Shown here one piece after another: positions 6,472 through 14,751 of a DNA stretch of 17,590 nt. Made by a program: the position numbers and the translations under genes. How positions within the stretch are numbered: position 1 is the stretch's first letter; every line of letters begins with the position of its first letter. The stretch comes from Bacillota bacterium (GTDB lineage Bacteria > Bacillota > Clostridia > Acetivibrionales > DTU013). The notes below the pieces were generated by a model. It saw only the letters and a program-made list of their open reading frames with translations, was not told the origin of the DNA and did not search any database. The stretch spans positions 1 through 17,590 of the forward strand of contig JAEZLF010000052.1 in NCBI GenBank assembly GCA_023435925.1, written 5' to 3'.

Positions 6472-7726
6472 TACCGAGTTCCTCCCTTTCCGGCAGCATC
6501 TTAGTTTTTTTCAGTGTTTTGAAAACTGTGGTTTTACCGATCACCAAAAAAAGGACGGAAATAACTAAAATCTGCATCAGTATCGAAATCTCCGGCCGCA
6601 AGAAAAAATGATTCAGTACATTGATATCAAGTAATCCGGCGAACAGCTCATCTCCCTTTAAAAGGGTAAATGGACTGATAAGCGATAACAATGCTTTTCC
6701 CGGTTCCGCAGAAGCAATATAACCACTTACATAAACGCCTCCAAGTAATAGAAATGCACTAAATGTGTATGTAAATACAACCCGGTTAAAAAGAGTGGAG
6801 AACATGAAAATCATCATACCAAATGAAAAGAAACCGATTGTTTTCAATAGTGCCGCATAAATATAGAATGTGCCAACAGAGCAAGTTAATGGCGAATACT
6901 GGTATTTTTCTATCGCATAGAGAGGCATTCCAGACCCGTTTATCCTATATAACAGCTTGAAAGTAATGATATTTTCACACGAAAACAAGAACACCAAAAA
7001 TGCAGTAAACAAGAAAGCTGATAGGAGCTTGATAAACACCATATTTATCTTCCCTTTTTTACTTGACATGATCAGACCGTACATTTTCGTTTCCTTTTCA
7101 TTTATGAACATAGGAATAAACCCAAGCAACACTAAAAGTAAAATCAGCAGATCGGAAAAATCATAATCGAATAGTAAACCCCACGGTTTGCTATCATAAA
7201 AAACAGATACCTTTCTATTCGCATAGCGATTTACAATAAACTCATTTTTGGCTTTTTCATATTGATTTCCATATTTCTCAAAAAACACGATATTATCCTT
7301 CGCTTTTTCAACGGCTTTATCAGTATCCACCGAATAGGTAGCAAAATATTTCATGGGGTTGTAGAAATATTTGTTGACCATTACAAAGTCTCCCCAGTAA
7401 TAACCGGTATAGCTGTCTGGCTGAAATTCCCGGCTATATGTGCCGTCATTCACAATGGACATCAGTCGGTTGTTTTCTCTGACAATGAAATCGGCTTTTT
7501 CATCTGTCAACGTCCCATCCATTTTCTCATGCATTTTGTGATAAAATTCCCACCGTTTTTCAGTATCAGCAGTATGCGGCATAAAGTAGCCGTTTAAATA
7601 GAAGTTTCCGCTCACATAGTTCTTATATATGAGTACAAGGTTTATGACAAGAAATAATGAAAAAGCTATTAAAACAGATTTTCTAAGGTAGTTCTTTCTG
7701 ATTTCAAAATATAAAAGCCTCAACAT
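6461..7726 (-). CDS. ABC-2 type transporter permease
   Basis: This 421-residue membrane protein has TM1 at about 18-34 (VLIAFSLFLVINLVLIY), a large extracellular loop of roughly 150 residues, then five more hydrophobic helices, including LLILLLVLLGFIPMF and ILMQILVISVLFLVIG. The NEKETKMYGLIMSSKKGK segment after TM2 resembles the coupling region of ABC-2 permeases, and the companion permease has a similar NEYESGMNALLLSSKNGK. The shared layout shows the two permeases are paralogues that likely pair with the ATPase encoded just upstream. The start at 7726 has an AGGAGA site; 21 bases separate it from the ATPase gene. Confidence 0.82.
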   Translation of the reverse strand: MLRLLYFEIRKNYLRKSVLIAFSLFLVINLVLIYKNYVSGNFYLNGYFMPHTADTEKRWEFYHKMHEKMDGTLTDEKADFIVRENNRLMSIVNDGTYSREFQPDSYTGYYWGDFVMVNKYFYNPMKYFATYSVDTDKAVEKAKDNIVFFEKYGNQYEKAKNEFIVNRYANRKVSVFYDSKPWGLLFDYDFSDLLILLLVLLGFIPMFINEKETKMYGLIMSSKKGKINMVFIKLLSAFLFTAFLVFLFSCENIITFKLLYRINGSGMPLYAIEKYQYSPLTCSVGTFYIYAALLKTIGFFSFGMMIFMFSTLFNRVVFTYTFSAFLLLGGVYVSGYIASAEPGKALLSLISPFTLLKGDELFAGLLDINVLNHFFLRPEISILMQILVISVLFLVIGKTTVFKTLKKTKMLPEREELGNGI

Positions 7727-7747
7727 GGCATTGTCTCCTGATCTTAA

Positions 7748-8608
7748 CTAATTACCGAATATCGAAAGAAAAACGTCTTCAAGACATGGTTCCGCCGGTG
7801 CCGCAATTCCCTCAGGCTGATCTTTACATACAACTCGCAGCACAAAGTCATTTTCTATCCGCTTAATATTCCCAATAGCATACTGCTCGACCCAATCTGA
7901 TATTCCTTCTTCCGAAGCTGTTATATGCCACACCTTCCCTGTCAGGTCTTCTTCCAATGCCTTTGGAGTTCCTTGCTTTACCAGCTTACCTTTTTTTAAG
8001 ATTAACACTTCTTTTGCAATGTACTCAATGTCCGATACAATATGAGTAGCCAATAATACAAGCTTATCTCTGGAAAGCCTGGAAATAATATTACGAAACC
8101 GTATCCTCTCCAGCGGATCCAATCCGGCTGTAGGCTCATCCAAAACCAAAATATCCGGTCTGTTCAGTATCGCCTGTGCAATTCCAAGCCTCTGACGCAT
8201 CCCGCCTGATAATTCACCCACCTTTTTCTCACAGGCATCTATCAGGTTAACTTGTTCTAACACCTCTGTCATTCTGCTTTTCGTCTGGCTTTTAGGAATA
8301 TCTTTTAATGCACACATATACTGCAGAAATTCACGCACGCTAAAATTGCCGTAAAAGGCCGGATCCTGCGGCAAATATCCAATTCTTTCGAGATATCCGG
8401 TACCCATCTTTCTAACGTCGATACCATCCAGCAGCACCTTACCATGATTTGCGTCAAGTATTCCGATCATGACTTTAATCAGCGTTGTTTTACCGGAGCC
8501 ATTCGGACCTAAAAGTCCGTATACGCCTTCTGTCAGAGTGGTGTCGAAGTCATCCAGAACGCATAATTTCCCATAGAATTTCGTAATATGTTCAAATTTC
8601 AACTCCAT
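7748..8608 (-). CDS. ABC transporter ATP-binding protein
   Basis: A 286-residue ATPase with all core motifs: Walker A GPNGSGKT (34-41), Q-loop YLPQD (about 81), signature LSGGM (133-137), Walker B ILVLDE (153-158), D-loop and switch His189 (LLATHIV). The C-terminal extension ends in LEDVFLSIFGN, as in BcrA/DrrA-type exporters. It powers export with the two permeases downstream. The frame is open to 8692, but the ATG at 8608 has a GAGGA site 8 bases upstream and lies one base past the stop codon of the lipoprotein gene, so that start is chosen. BcrA-type systems export peptides, antibiotics or envelope lipids; which applies here is not known. Confidence 0.93.
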   Translation of the reverse strand: MELKFEHITKFYGKLCVLDDFDTTLTEGVYGLLGPNGSGKTTLIKVMIGILDANHGKVLLDGIDVRKMGTGYLERIGYLPQDPAFYGNFSVREFLQYMCALKDIPKSQTKSRMTEVLEQVNLIDACEKKVGELSGGMRQRLGIAQAILNRPDILVLDEPTAGLDPLERIRFRNIISRLSRDKLVLLATHIVSDIEYIAKEVLILKKGKLVKQGTPKALEEDLTGKVWHITASEEGISDWVEQYAIGNIKRIENDFVLRVVCKDQPEGIAAPAEPCLEDVFLSIFGN

Positions 8609-8609
8609 T

Positions 8610-10769
8610 TTACTTGTCCTCACATACAAAGGGATAGAACACAACCTTCTCGTCAGATGCAATACCGGCCAAATGATACAAGGATGCCTCACCGGTATAT
8701 ACTAAGCTTACATCCCAAAGATCTCCGGCATCCGGGTTCATTATTGTCTCGTGCACCATTTCTCCTGTAGGCAATCTATACTGTCGGATACGGTAACTGC
8801 CGGAGGCTATTTTTTGAACCGTTAACAGATATTTCTCGTCCTCGCTTATTATTGCATTAGCACTTTCTGGCTTACCTACCTTAATAGTGAATGCTTCTTT
8901 TGTTTCCAAATCAAGTACCGGAACTCTTCCGCTTGATGCTCCTCCAAACGGCATCTCATTATCGCATAAACATGCATATCGGTCTGTCACGCTGATTGAA
9001 CGGGAATCGTACTTTTTCTCAACGTGTAATGACACTTTTTTGTCCTCCAGACCAATCAGTCCGAAAACGCAATTGTTTTCCCCTGCTTGTAAACTACCTC
9101 CGGTAAAAACAATGCTTTTATTATCCTTGGTAAAACGCACTCGTGAAAACCCCACTTTATTATCACTCTCATCTAATATCTTTTCAATCTTGCCCGACGA
9201 CACATCACAAATATATAGCTTCTTACTAAATGCCCATGCAAATTTCTCACCGTCTTGAGAAACAGTGGCATGAAAAATCGGTCCCCATAGGTCTTTGGGT
9301 AATTCAGGTCCGGCGTTGATCTCTTTTTTCAGATTTAAGTCCTCATCATAGACACGAAGTACGCATTGATAGTATTCTTTCGGAAAATCTATGAAAGACC
9401 CATATGCATCTTTTTCTACTATGACGGGCGTATCCGAATAATTGACTTGAACAATATACCCCTTATACGATTGATATATCGCCTGTGCATAGCTGTTTTT
9501 TTCAAAAGGTATTTCTTTAATCACGGTGTTTGTTTTTTGATCGTTTAGAATTAAGCAGTTTTTTTCATAATCATAGCTTGCATATCGCCATAGAACGTCG
9601 TCATCGGGCTCCTCTGCGACAGATACTTTATCCGTACTGTCCGTAGCTGTCATATTCTCATCGTCGTCAACCCCGGTCTGACTACTGTCTTCATTTATCG
9701 CTATATCATTAATCAGCAGGGCTGACCGGGTCTTTATAGGAAAAATACTGACAGCCATATAATCTTTACCAGCGGGATTGGTTATTGCATATAGTGTACT
9801 TAGCCTGTTTAAGCTTCCTATATCCAGCTCCAATTCTGCAGAACACATCTTTCCCTTTGCCGTTTTTGTTTCAAGGTAATCTGCGCCTTCCACACGGACG
9901 GGCTTATGGTCAATAAAAAAGGTTGTCCTGTACGTTGCTTCCTGACCGCCGTATATACGGAATTCCAGCTTCACTTTACCGTTATTGGCTCGAATCATTT
10001 CAATAGTTCCAGCACCTTTATCCAGTGAGGACAGTTCAGTAACAAAATTACTATCCAATGTATTATAATCGTCATCTGTCCTGAAATTTGCCAGCTTAGC
10101 TATCACTTCCTGAGGAATATCCCCAACTGTGTAGTTCGAATTCTTCAGCAGTTCCTTTTTAATTGTCGGCTCGCATTGATAATGTATTTCCTGAGCCAGG
10201 TTTGCACTAAGAGAATGATAAATTCCATAATTGACTCTTTGTTCGTCCTGTGGAATAAAGTCCGGCTTTAAAATTGTAGCAAAAACGACTCCAACACGTT
10301 CTCCTTTTTCTCCTGTAACAGGTGTGAAAACAATATCAAATTCATGTTTTTCCTCATTTTTAAGATTAAATTGATGCATGTATTGTTCTTTCGTCTCTTC
10401 ACCATTCATTTTCAACGTTTTATAAGGTTGCAGAATTCCATCAACAAAAACCATCAGCCCAAAATCAGAGCTCAACTCCTTGTCCAGCCCTGTCACTTGA
10501 AAGGGTATGTGAAGCTCATTCCCGTCATATTCGTATACCTGCTTTTCATTATTTTCACTGACAATTCCGAAGCTGAATGTGCCTAAGCTGATTGCTTCCG
10601 AATCTTTCAGAAATGATTCTGCTGCAGAATTATCGCTTGTAATGGTAGTAACGTCCTCCAGTAATTTGTCAGTTTTATTTATGTCAATAGTGCCAAATGA
10701 ATGAGTGCATCCTGAAAAATAAACACTTATAATGAGTAGCATAATTATGTTGAAAGCAGTTTTCTCCAT
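8610..10769 (-). CDS. Large predicted lipoprotein with a beta-propeller-like C-terminal half
   Basis: The 719-residue product begins with a lipoprotein signal (MEKTAFNIIMLLIISVYFSGC; lipidated Cys21). Residues about 45-350 are a beta-rich N-terminal part. An acidic linker follows near 355-390 (GVDDDENMTATDS, EEPDDD). Residues about 390-719 show repeated short strands such as WRYASYDYEKNCLIL, FAWAFSKKLYICDVSSGKI and VRFTKDNKSIVFTGGS, like WD40/YncE-type propeller blades. It should sit on the outer face of the membrane. Lying directly before the ATPase gene, it may present substrate to the exporter or sense a ligand. The start follows GGGGGGAT. I do not recognise a named family; the role is inference from location. 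Confidence 0.85.
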   Translation of the reverse strand: MEKTAFNIIMLLIISVYFSGCTHSFGTIDINKTDKLLEDVTTITSDNSAAESFLKDSEAISLGTFSFGIVSENNEKQVYEYDGNELHIPFQVTGLDKELSSDFGLMVFVDGILQPYKTLKMNGEETKEQYMHQFNLKNEEKHEFDIVFTPVTGEKGERVGVVFATILKPDFIPQDEQRVNYGIYHSLSANLAQEIHYQCEPTIKKELLKNSNYTVGDIPQEVIAKLANFRTDDDYNTLDSNFVTELSSLDKGAGTIEMIRANNGKVKLEFRIYGGQEATYRTTFFIDHKPVRVEGADYLETKTAKGKMCSAELELDIGSLNRLSTLYAITNPAGKDYMAVSIFPIKTRSALLINDIAINEDSSQTGVDDDENMTATDSTDKVSVAEEPDDDVLWRYASYDYEKNCLILNDQKTNTVIKEIPFEKNSYAQAIYQSYKGYIVQVNYSDTPVIVEKDAYGSFIDFPKEYYQCVLRVYDEDLNLKKEINAGPELPKDLWGPIFHATVSQDGEKFAWAFSKKLYICDVSSGKIEKILDESDNKVGFSRVRFTKDNKSIVFTGGSLQAGENNCVFGLIGLEDKKVSLHVEKKYDSRSISVTDRYACLCDNEMPFGGASSGRVPVLDLETKEAFTIKVGKPESANAIISEDEKYLLTVQKIASGSYRIRQYRLPTGEMVHETIMNPDAGDLWDVSLVYTGEASLYHLAGIASDEKVVFYPFVCEDK

Positions 10770-10859
10770 TTACATCCCCCCAAAAAGTCAATTCAATATG
10801 CAAGAATATAGTTTAACAGTGCTAGCAAATTTAATTACAAGTACCGTCAAACAGAAATA

Positions 10860-11275
10860 TCAAGGATGTTCTTCGGAAGTATAAAAACTTAGCTCCACCC
10901 CATCGTATTTACTGTAATGGAAAGTATCAACTGCTATCTGAGTTTCAAAATCGGAAACAGCAATCTCTGCAGTATCAGAAAGAGAGTTTATACCCCAATC
11001 AATTGAGGCTATTCTCATTTCAAATGAACCATCCTTATAAATATCCCCTGCATGGTATAACTGTTCTGAATTGACCAAAGTATATTTATTAGGGTAGAAT
11101 GAAGTGGTATAGATATCTACAATTTTTTTAGCAGGGCTACTAAGATAATATACATTTGAAATACCTTCCAGGTAATATGAACCTGAATTCACTAATCGAC
11201 TTTCAGCCCATACTGCTATGCAAGTAATTGAAACCGTTATAAAAATAGCAACAAAAAGACTACCACTTTTCGCAT
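10860..11275 (-). pseudogene. Secreted protein gene with a one-base frameshift in its signal peptide
   Basis: The ATG at 11275 has a good AAGGAG site but reads only MRKVVVFLLLFL before a TAA. The next frame is open from 11300 to 10860 and encodes ITVSITCIAVWA-ESRLVNSG and about 115 further residues, yet has no ATG or GTG before 11192, past the signal peptide. Adding one T in the T5 run at 11245-11241 (or at 11257-11253) restores a perfect signal peptide joined to the mature part, about 138 residues. So one T has been lost, or the base call is wrong. The mature domain (for example YLEGISNVYYLSSPAKK, SFEMRIASIDWGIN) matches no family I know. It lies 21 bases after another secreted-protein gene. 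Confidence 0.68.
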
Positions 11276-11296
11276 ATAATCCAACTCCTTCCCTGG

Positions 11297-11914
11297 TTAT
11301 TCAAAGATTTTCCCTTGCTTGGTCTTCTTTGATTTTTCCCAGACGCCGGAGATATTTTCTGCTTTTTGGACAACATTGTTACCTTGATAATCTTTATATA
11401 CTACCAGAATTTCAGTAGCGTCTTTTTTTACCATAATAGAAGGTCGCTTGTTACCCTTCTGTACATCCTCGTAAAAATAAAATTCATTAATAATAGGCTC
11501 AGCCTCTTTGAGGAAGTCTTTATCCTCAAAGCCCTCTATCTTCCCTGACAAAAAGTCGTTTAGCTGGCTGAATTCAAGAACTAAATAGTCCTCATCATTT
11601 ATCTTATGAGTATCTACGATGTCGCTTAGGATTTTATCCCGTTTTTCTTTAAGCTTAGAATTCCTAGTATCAGCTAATGACGACTTACTCTTATCAATTT
11701 CTTCTTTATATTGCTCCAATACCTTCTTTCTTTCTTCGTATACTGCAATTTTCTCATCACGGCTTAAATTGTCGTCCTCAAGTTTTTCTGTAAGCGTAAT
11801 AAAATTGCTTTTCAACGCTTCTAATGGATTTCCCACCGTCACGGCATATGCTATTGATGTTGAGAGCAATATGAAAACTACGATCGAAAGGATTAAGATA
11901 TTCCTTGTTTTCAT
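11297..11914 (-). CDS. Secreted protein with charged coiled-coil region, unknown function
   Basis: A 205-residue protein with a clear signal peptide, MKTRNILILSIVVFILLSTS then IAYA-VTVG. A highly charged helical region at about 35-95 (EKIAVYEERKKVLEQYKEEI, SKLKEKRDKILSDIV) is likely a coiled coil. The C-terminal part (about 130-205) looks beta-rich. The start at 11914 is preferred over 11929 because GGGGTG lies 8 bases before it and the signal peptide starts there. It is the first of three consecutive exported products (with the frameshifted gene and the 719-residue lipoprotein) ahead of the ABC transporter genes. I recognise no family. Confidence 0.78.
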   Translation of the reverse strand: MKTRNILILSIVVFILLSTSIAYAVTVGNPLEALKSNFITLTEKLEDDNLSRDEKIAVYEERKKVLEQYKEEIDKSKSSLADTRNSKLKEKRDKILSDIVDTHKINDEDYLVLEFSQLNDFLSGKIEGFEDKDFLKEAEPIINEFYFYEDVQKGNKRPSIMVKKDATEILVVYKDYQGNNVVQKAENISGVWEKSKKTKQGKIFE

Positions 11915-12038
11915 AACAAAACACCCCATTCCTTATTCAAAATATCAATTGGCTTGCCTGAAAGAATTAAGCTTTGTATATGGATTTTACTGCTTACTGA
12001 TAGCTCTGTGCCAGACAGATTATGAGTATCCACGTATT

Positions 12039-12080
12039 CTAACAACCACTATAATTATTAGGTGCTCTTATATACATCAT
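12039..12080 (-). CDS. Possible 13-residue peptide MMYIRAPNNYSGC
   Basis: In the 195-base gap between two secreted-protein genes, two adjacent ATG codons (12080 and 12077) follow a strong AAAGGAGGGGTG stretch (12098-12087). They open a 13-codon frame ending in Cys and TAG. The ribosome site is among the best in the window and serves no other visible gene. The product could be a tiny signal peptide, a leader controlling the genes downstream, or the start of a decayed gene. There is no signal sequence and no family match. The rest of the gap (11930-12038) shows no further gene. Confidence 0.3.
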   Translation of the reverse strand: MMYIRAPNNYSGC

Positions 12081-12108
12081 AAATGGCACCCCTCCTTTCG
12101 AAACTTTT

Positions 12109-12561
12109 TCAATTATAAGCAACCGTTTTACTATAACTGGTGCTGCTCTCAATTACAGTCGAATTGCTGTTCATAGCCGTATGAGTAAGCTTCAACCTAT
12201 ATTGGTATCCACTTGCTGCATACCAATCTTTACTCAAAGAAACAACTGTGCTGTCCGAAGCATTCCATGTTTTGATTGTATACCATTGCCCATTGTATTG
12301 CTGCAGCTCAATAGTAAGCCCAGCGATGTATCCATACTGGACTTCGGTTTTGCCCTCGCATGTTAATTTGCCGTCTGAGCCTAAAATAAGATTGCTTTCA
12401 AACCTAGCAATTGCAAGAAAATTAGGTGAAACAAAAACATTGGTTAAATCTGTATCAATAAGAATTTCTTGTTCAGCAGCTGATGCAATGCTTATGCTGC
12501 TGAAACACATTAATACAGTAACTACTGAAGCAATAACTCTACTCAAAAATTTTATCTTCAT
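12109..12561 (-). CDS. Small secreted protein (DUF6147-like)
   Basis: A 150-residue protein with a signal peptide, MKIKFLSRVIASVVTVLMCF then SSISIASA-AEQEIL. The mature part is about 120 residues, rich in Thr, Ser and Tyr, and predicted to be all beta: LTIELQQYNGQWYTIKTWN and WYAASGYQYRLKLTHTA look like strands of an immunoglobulin-like or carbohydrate-binding sandwich. The start at 12561 is set by a perfect AAGGAGG 8 bases upstream; the frame extends to 12588 without a site. I associate the pattern with DUF6147, small exported clostridial proteins of unknown role, with moderate certainty. It follows the anti-sigma gene by about 78 bases, so it may be a main output of the regulon. Confidence 0.75.
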   Translation of the reverse strand: MKIKFLSRVIASVVTVLMCFSSISIASAAEQEILIDTDLTNVFVSPNFLAIARFESNLILGSDGKLTCEGKTEVQYGYIAGLTIELQQYNGQWYTIKTWNASDSTVVSLSKDWYAASGYQYRLKLTHTAMNSNSTVIESSTSYSKTVAYN

Positions 12562-12639
12562 GAAAATCCTCCTTAAATTGGTTTTCACTAATAATAACCA
12601 TCTAAAAGAGGAAAAGGGGACAACTTAATAAAATATTTT

Positions 12640-13323
12640 TTATTTCTTTATACTCTCTGCTACTTTTACCATTTCCCGCTCTCCCAGTGTTCCACTTAAT
12701 GTATATGAACAACTTTCATCATGCCACACCAAGAAACTTATATTGCTATTCGAACTATAAAATGCGTCCTGTCCATTTATTTTTATTTTCTTTACAGAAG
12801 CATTTTCCGTGTCTATTCCTATTGTACTGGTAGTATCACTCATCGAGAAAATAAAATAATACTCCTCCCCTTTAAAAACCAGACTGAGCATATTCTCTTT
12901 GATATCTCTTTTCTCAAGCGTAAAGCCGTCAGGTATGTAGGTAAGGGTGATTTCATCGGATGAATAGGAATCGCCTTTTATGTCGTTCTCTTCGAAGCTG
13001 ATTTCCGAATGGGTTTGCCTCATTTCTATGACAAAATTTAAAACCCTGATCCGCCAAGCCTCTACGCTATACACTGCAATACCAGACATTATAATTACCG
13101 CAAGAAAAACTACAGCGGCACGTTTTGAATACTTCGATACTTTCTTGAAAAACGATTTCTTACGCTCTTTCCTGAAGATTTTCCTCATTGCAGCTTCATG
13201 CTCTCTTGAAAACTCTACGGAATCCGGTTCAGGTATATTCCTCCCCATATTTTCGGCGGCTATTGAAGCAGCTTCATCGATTATTTCATCCAGTATTTTA
13301 TCCATTGCCTTATTACCGCTCAT
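12640..13323 (-). CDS. Anti-sigma factor-like membrane protein, DUF4367 family
   Basis: A 227-residue single-pass protein. The cytoplasmic N-terminal part (1-68) is charged and ends in KERKKSFFKKVSKYSKR; one TM helix lies at about 69-87 (AAVVFLAVIIMSGIAVYSV). The extracytoplasmic part (about 110-227) has the DUF4367 pattern: LTYIPDGFTLEKRD at the start and YTLSGTLGEREMVKVAESIK at the end. It overlaps the sigma-factor gene by 4 bases (ATGA at 13320-13323), the usual coupling of an ECF sigma factor with its anti-sigma factor. It presumably holds the sigma factor at the membrane until the outer domain senses an envelope signal. Confidence 0.85.
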   Translation of the reverse strand: MSGNKAMDKILDEIIDEAASIAAENMGRNIPEPDSVEFSREHEAAMRKIFRKERKKSFFKKVSKYSKRAAVVFLAVIIMSGIAVYSVEAWRIRVLNFVIEMRQTHSEISFEENDIKGDSYSSDEITLTYIPDGFTLEKRDIKENMLSLVFKGEEYYFIFSMSDTTSTIGIDTENASVKKIKINGQDAFYSSNSNISFLVWHDESCSYTLSGTLGEREMVKVAESIKK

Positions 13324-13871
13324 TTTATGCTCTCCCTCTCCAATACCTGTGATAGCATTTTTCTTGCTCTTGCCAGTCTTTTTTTAACAGTCTCCTCCGG
13401 CAATTCCATCAGTTCTGCTATTTCTTTTTGGCTGTATCCATAAGCCCTTTTTAACAACAGGATATCTCTATATATTGGGCTTAATGCTTCAATTGCCTTG
13501 GTAACCTGCTTAACGCTGTCCTTATCTACAAGAATATCCAGCGGATCATTTCCAGTATCGGCAATATCGGCATCCATATTTTCAACCGTATAATCGTGTT
13601 TGTTCAAATACAAGCTTTTGTTATATATGCTCTTTGCAACATTCACACATATAATAACCATGAAATTTCGTGTTCGGGGACAGTTATTTTCATCAATTTT
13701 ATGCATATTCTTAATTATTTTTATGAATGACTGCTGGACAGCATCTTCGGCATGCTGCTTGTCTTGCAGGATTTTATACGCTTCGCTGAACATTAGGCAC
13801 CTATATTTCTCATATAACCGTTCAGCTTTCAACCGGGTATTCTCATCTTGTTGTATGAGTATCAAAAACAT
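13320..13871 (-). CDS. ECF-type RNA polymerase sigma-70 family factor
   Basis: A 183-residue protein with region 2 at about 16-85 (LYEKYRCLMFSEAYKILQD, HAEDAVQQSFIKIIKNM) and region 4 at about 125-175 (ALSPIYRDILLLKRAYGYSQ then KEIAELMELPEETVKKRLAR), with no regions 1 or 3, as in the extracytoplasmic-function class. It directs RNA polymerase to promoters of its regulon, here probably its own unit. The start at 13871 follows GGAGCGAGG. The gene heads a run of minus-strand genes reaching to 4534. The target promoter motif cannot be read with confidence; a GGGAATTTACA stretch lies upstream, inside a repeat. Confidence 0.93.
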   Translation of the reverse strand: MFLILIQQDENTRLKAERLYEKYRCLMFSEAYKILQDKQHAEDAVQQSFIKIIKNMHKIDENNCPRTRNFMVIICVNVAKSIYNKSLYLNKHDYTVENMDADIADTGNDPLDILVDKDSVKQVTKAIEALSPIYRDILLLKRAYGYSQKEIAELMELPEETVKKRLARARKMLSQVLERESIK

Positions 13872-13912
13872 AACCTCGCTCCAATTTCTTTGTTCTGTAC
13901 AAAATGTATTAT

Positions 13913-13940
13913 ATTGTATAATTCTGCGCTTGTGTGTAAA
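13913..13940 (-). promoter_or_regulatory. Candidate promoter of the ECF sigma-factor operon
   Basis: The minus strand reads TTTACA (13940-13935), 16 bases, then TACAAT (13918-13913), about 40 bases before the ATG at 13871. The TTTACA box is part of GGGAATTTACACACA within the direct repeat at 13931-14031, so the repeat supplies half of this promoter. Alternatively GGGAATTT may be an ECF-type -35. Confidence 0.4.
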
Positions 13941-14031
13941 TTCCCTGCATTAATTTTTATATATTTGATAATAAAGGGAATTGTGTGTTGAAGAATAAAT
14001 AAGAAAAAGACTATTGGAGAATATCCAACAG
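13931..14031. repeat. Direct repeat, copy 1 (about 101 bp)
   Basis: About 90% identical to 14752-14853 (eight or so mismatches and one single-base gap), in the same orientation. Shared blocks include GTGTGTAAATTCCCTGCATT, GGAATTGTGTGTTGAAGAAT and GACTATTGGAGAAT. It contains an AATTCCC/GGGAATT inverted pair and a degenerate copy of the minus-strand terminator hairpin of the MurE-like gene. This copy would terminate nothing in its present position, which suggests it is the duplicated one. No transposase is nearby. Confidence 0.85.
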
Positions 14032-14160
14032 GTTCTTTAGCTTCATACTTGACTTACACAAGAAAGTAGCAGAAAAAATAAAAATTCTTAAAATTTGTCC
14101 CCATATGCTCTTTATGATGGTTATTATTATTGGAAACCAACTTTTAGAAAAGATATAAAT

Positions 14161-14721
14161 ATGAGAACTTTACAAAAATTAATAGTATATTTTTTAAGCG
14201 CATGTTTACTAATTATTCGTATAGGGTGTACTGCGAGAGAAAAAGATAATGAAGCAAATAATACTGGGGCACACAAGAATTCAGAAGATATGACCGAAAA
14301 AATCACTATACTGGATACTGTTTTTAATACACTTAACAATGAAACAGATACAAATTTACTAACAAACAAATTTAAGAAAATCGTATTTGTAGAAGAAGCA
14401 TTAGAAAATATTGAAGATTATGAGGGGTCATATAAAAATTCTGATGGTAAGGTGCAGTCAACTGTATATGGAATTGAGGGAACGTATAAAGTTAGTGAAA
14501 AAACAGATATGCACGTTAGTTTAATTTTTGATGATACACTTAATAACGGGGGTTACATTGCCAGTATTTCAAACAGTTCTGCCGATACCACTATTTTCAA
14601 GTATAAATATTTTTATATAATATTTAATGTTATAGGTGCTGGAACTGATAAATCCGAAATGGAAGAAGTATACAAATTTAAAATGAAATTTTATAATACA
14701 TTAAAAAATATGAAACTGTAA
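14161..14721 (+). CDS. Putative lipoprotein of unknown function, AT-rich
   Basis: A 186-residue protein starting MRTLQKLIVYFLSACLLIIR then IGC, a lipoprotein-like signal with Cys23. The residue at -3 is Arg, which is unusual for a lipobox, so lipidation is not certain. The mature part is hydrophilic at first (EKDNEANNTGAHKNSEDM) and later beta-rich (VQSTVYGIEGTYKVSEKTD, MHVSLIFDDTLNNGGYIAS). The start at 14161 is chosen because the signal peptide begins there; the frame is open to 14095. No strong ribosome site is seen. It is the only plus-strand gene in this part, is clearly more AT-rich than its neighbours, and sits between two long direct repeats, all suggesting an inserted cassette. No family is recognised. 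Confidence 0.68.
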   Translation: MRTLQKLIVYFLSACLLIIRIGCTAREKDNEANNTGAHKNSEDMTEKITILDTVFNTLNNETDTNLLTNKFKKIVFVEEALENIEDYEGSYKNSDGKVQSTVYGIEGTYKVSEKTDMHVSLIFDDTLNNGGYIASISNSSADTTIFKYKYFYIIFNVIGAGTDKSEMEEVYKFKMKFYNTLKNMKL

Positions 14722-14751
14722 AAATTGTGAACATCTAAAATCGTATGTGCG

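Noticed and set aside
8609..8692. N-terminal extension of the ABC ATPase to 8692
   Set aside because: It lies wholly inside the lipoprotein gene, has no conserved residues, and the ATG at 8608 has a good ribosome site.
11237..11275. Programmed -1 frameshifting at the T runs in the secreted-protein gene
   Set aside because: The sequences CTTTTTG and ATTTTTA do not fit the X XXY YYZ slippery pattern and no clear downstream structure was seen; a lost base is simpler.
11619..12176. Plus-strand open frame of 185 codons
   Set aside because: Ser/Leu-rich antisense shadow of the secreted-protein gene, without a ribosome site.
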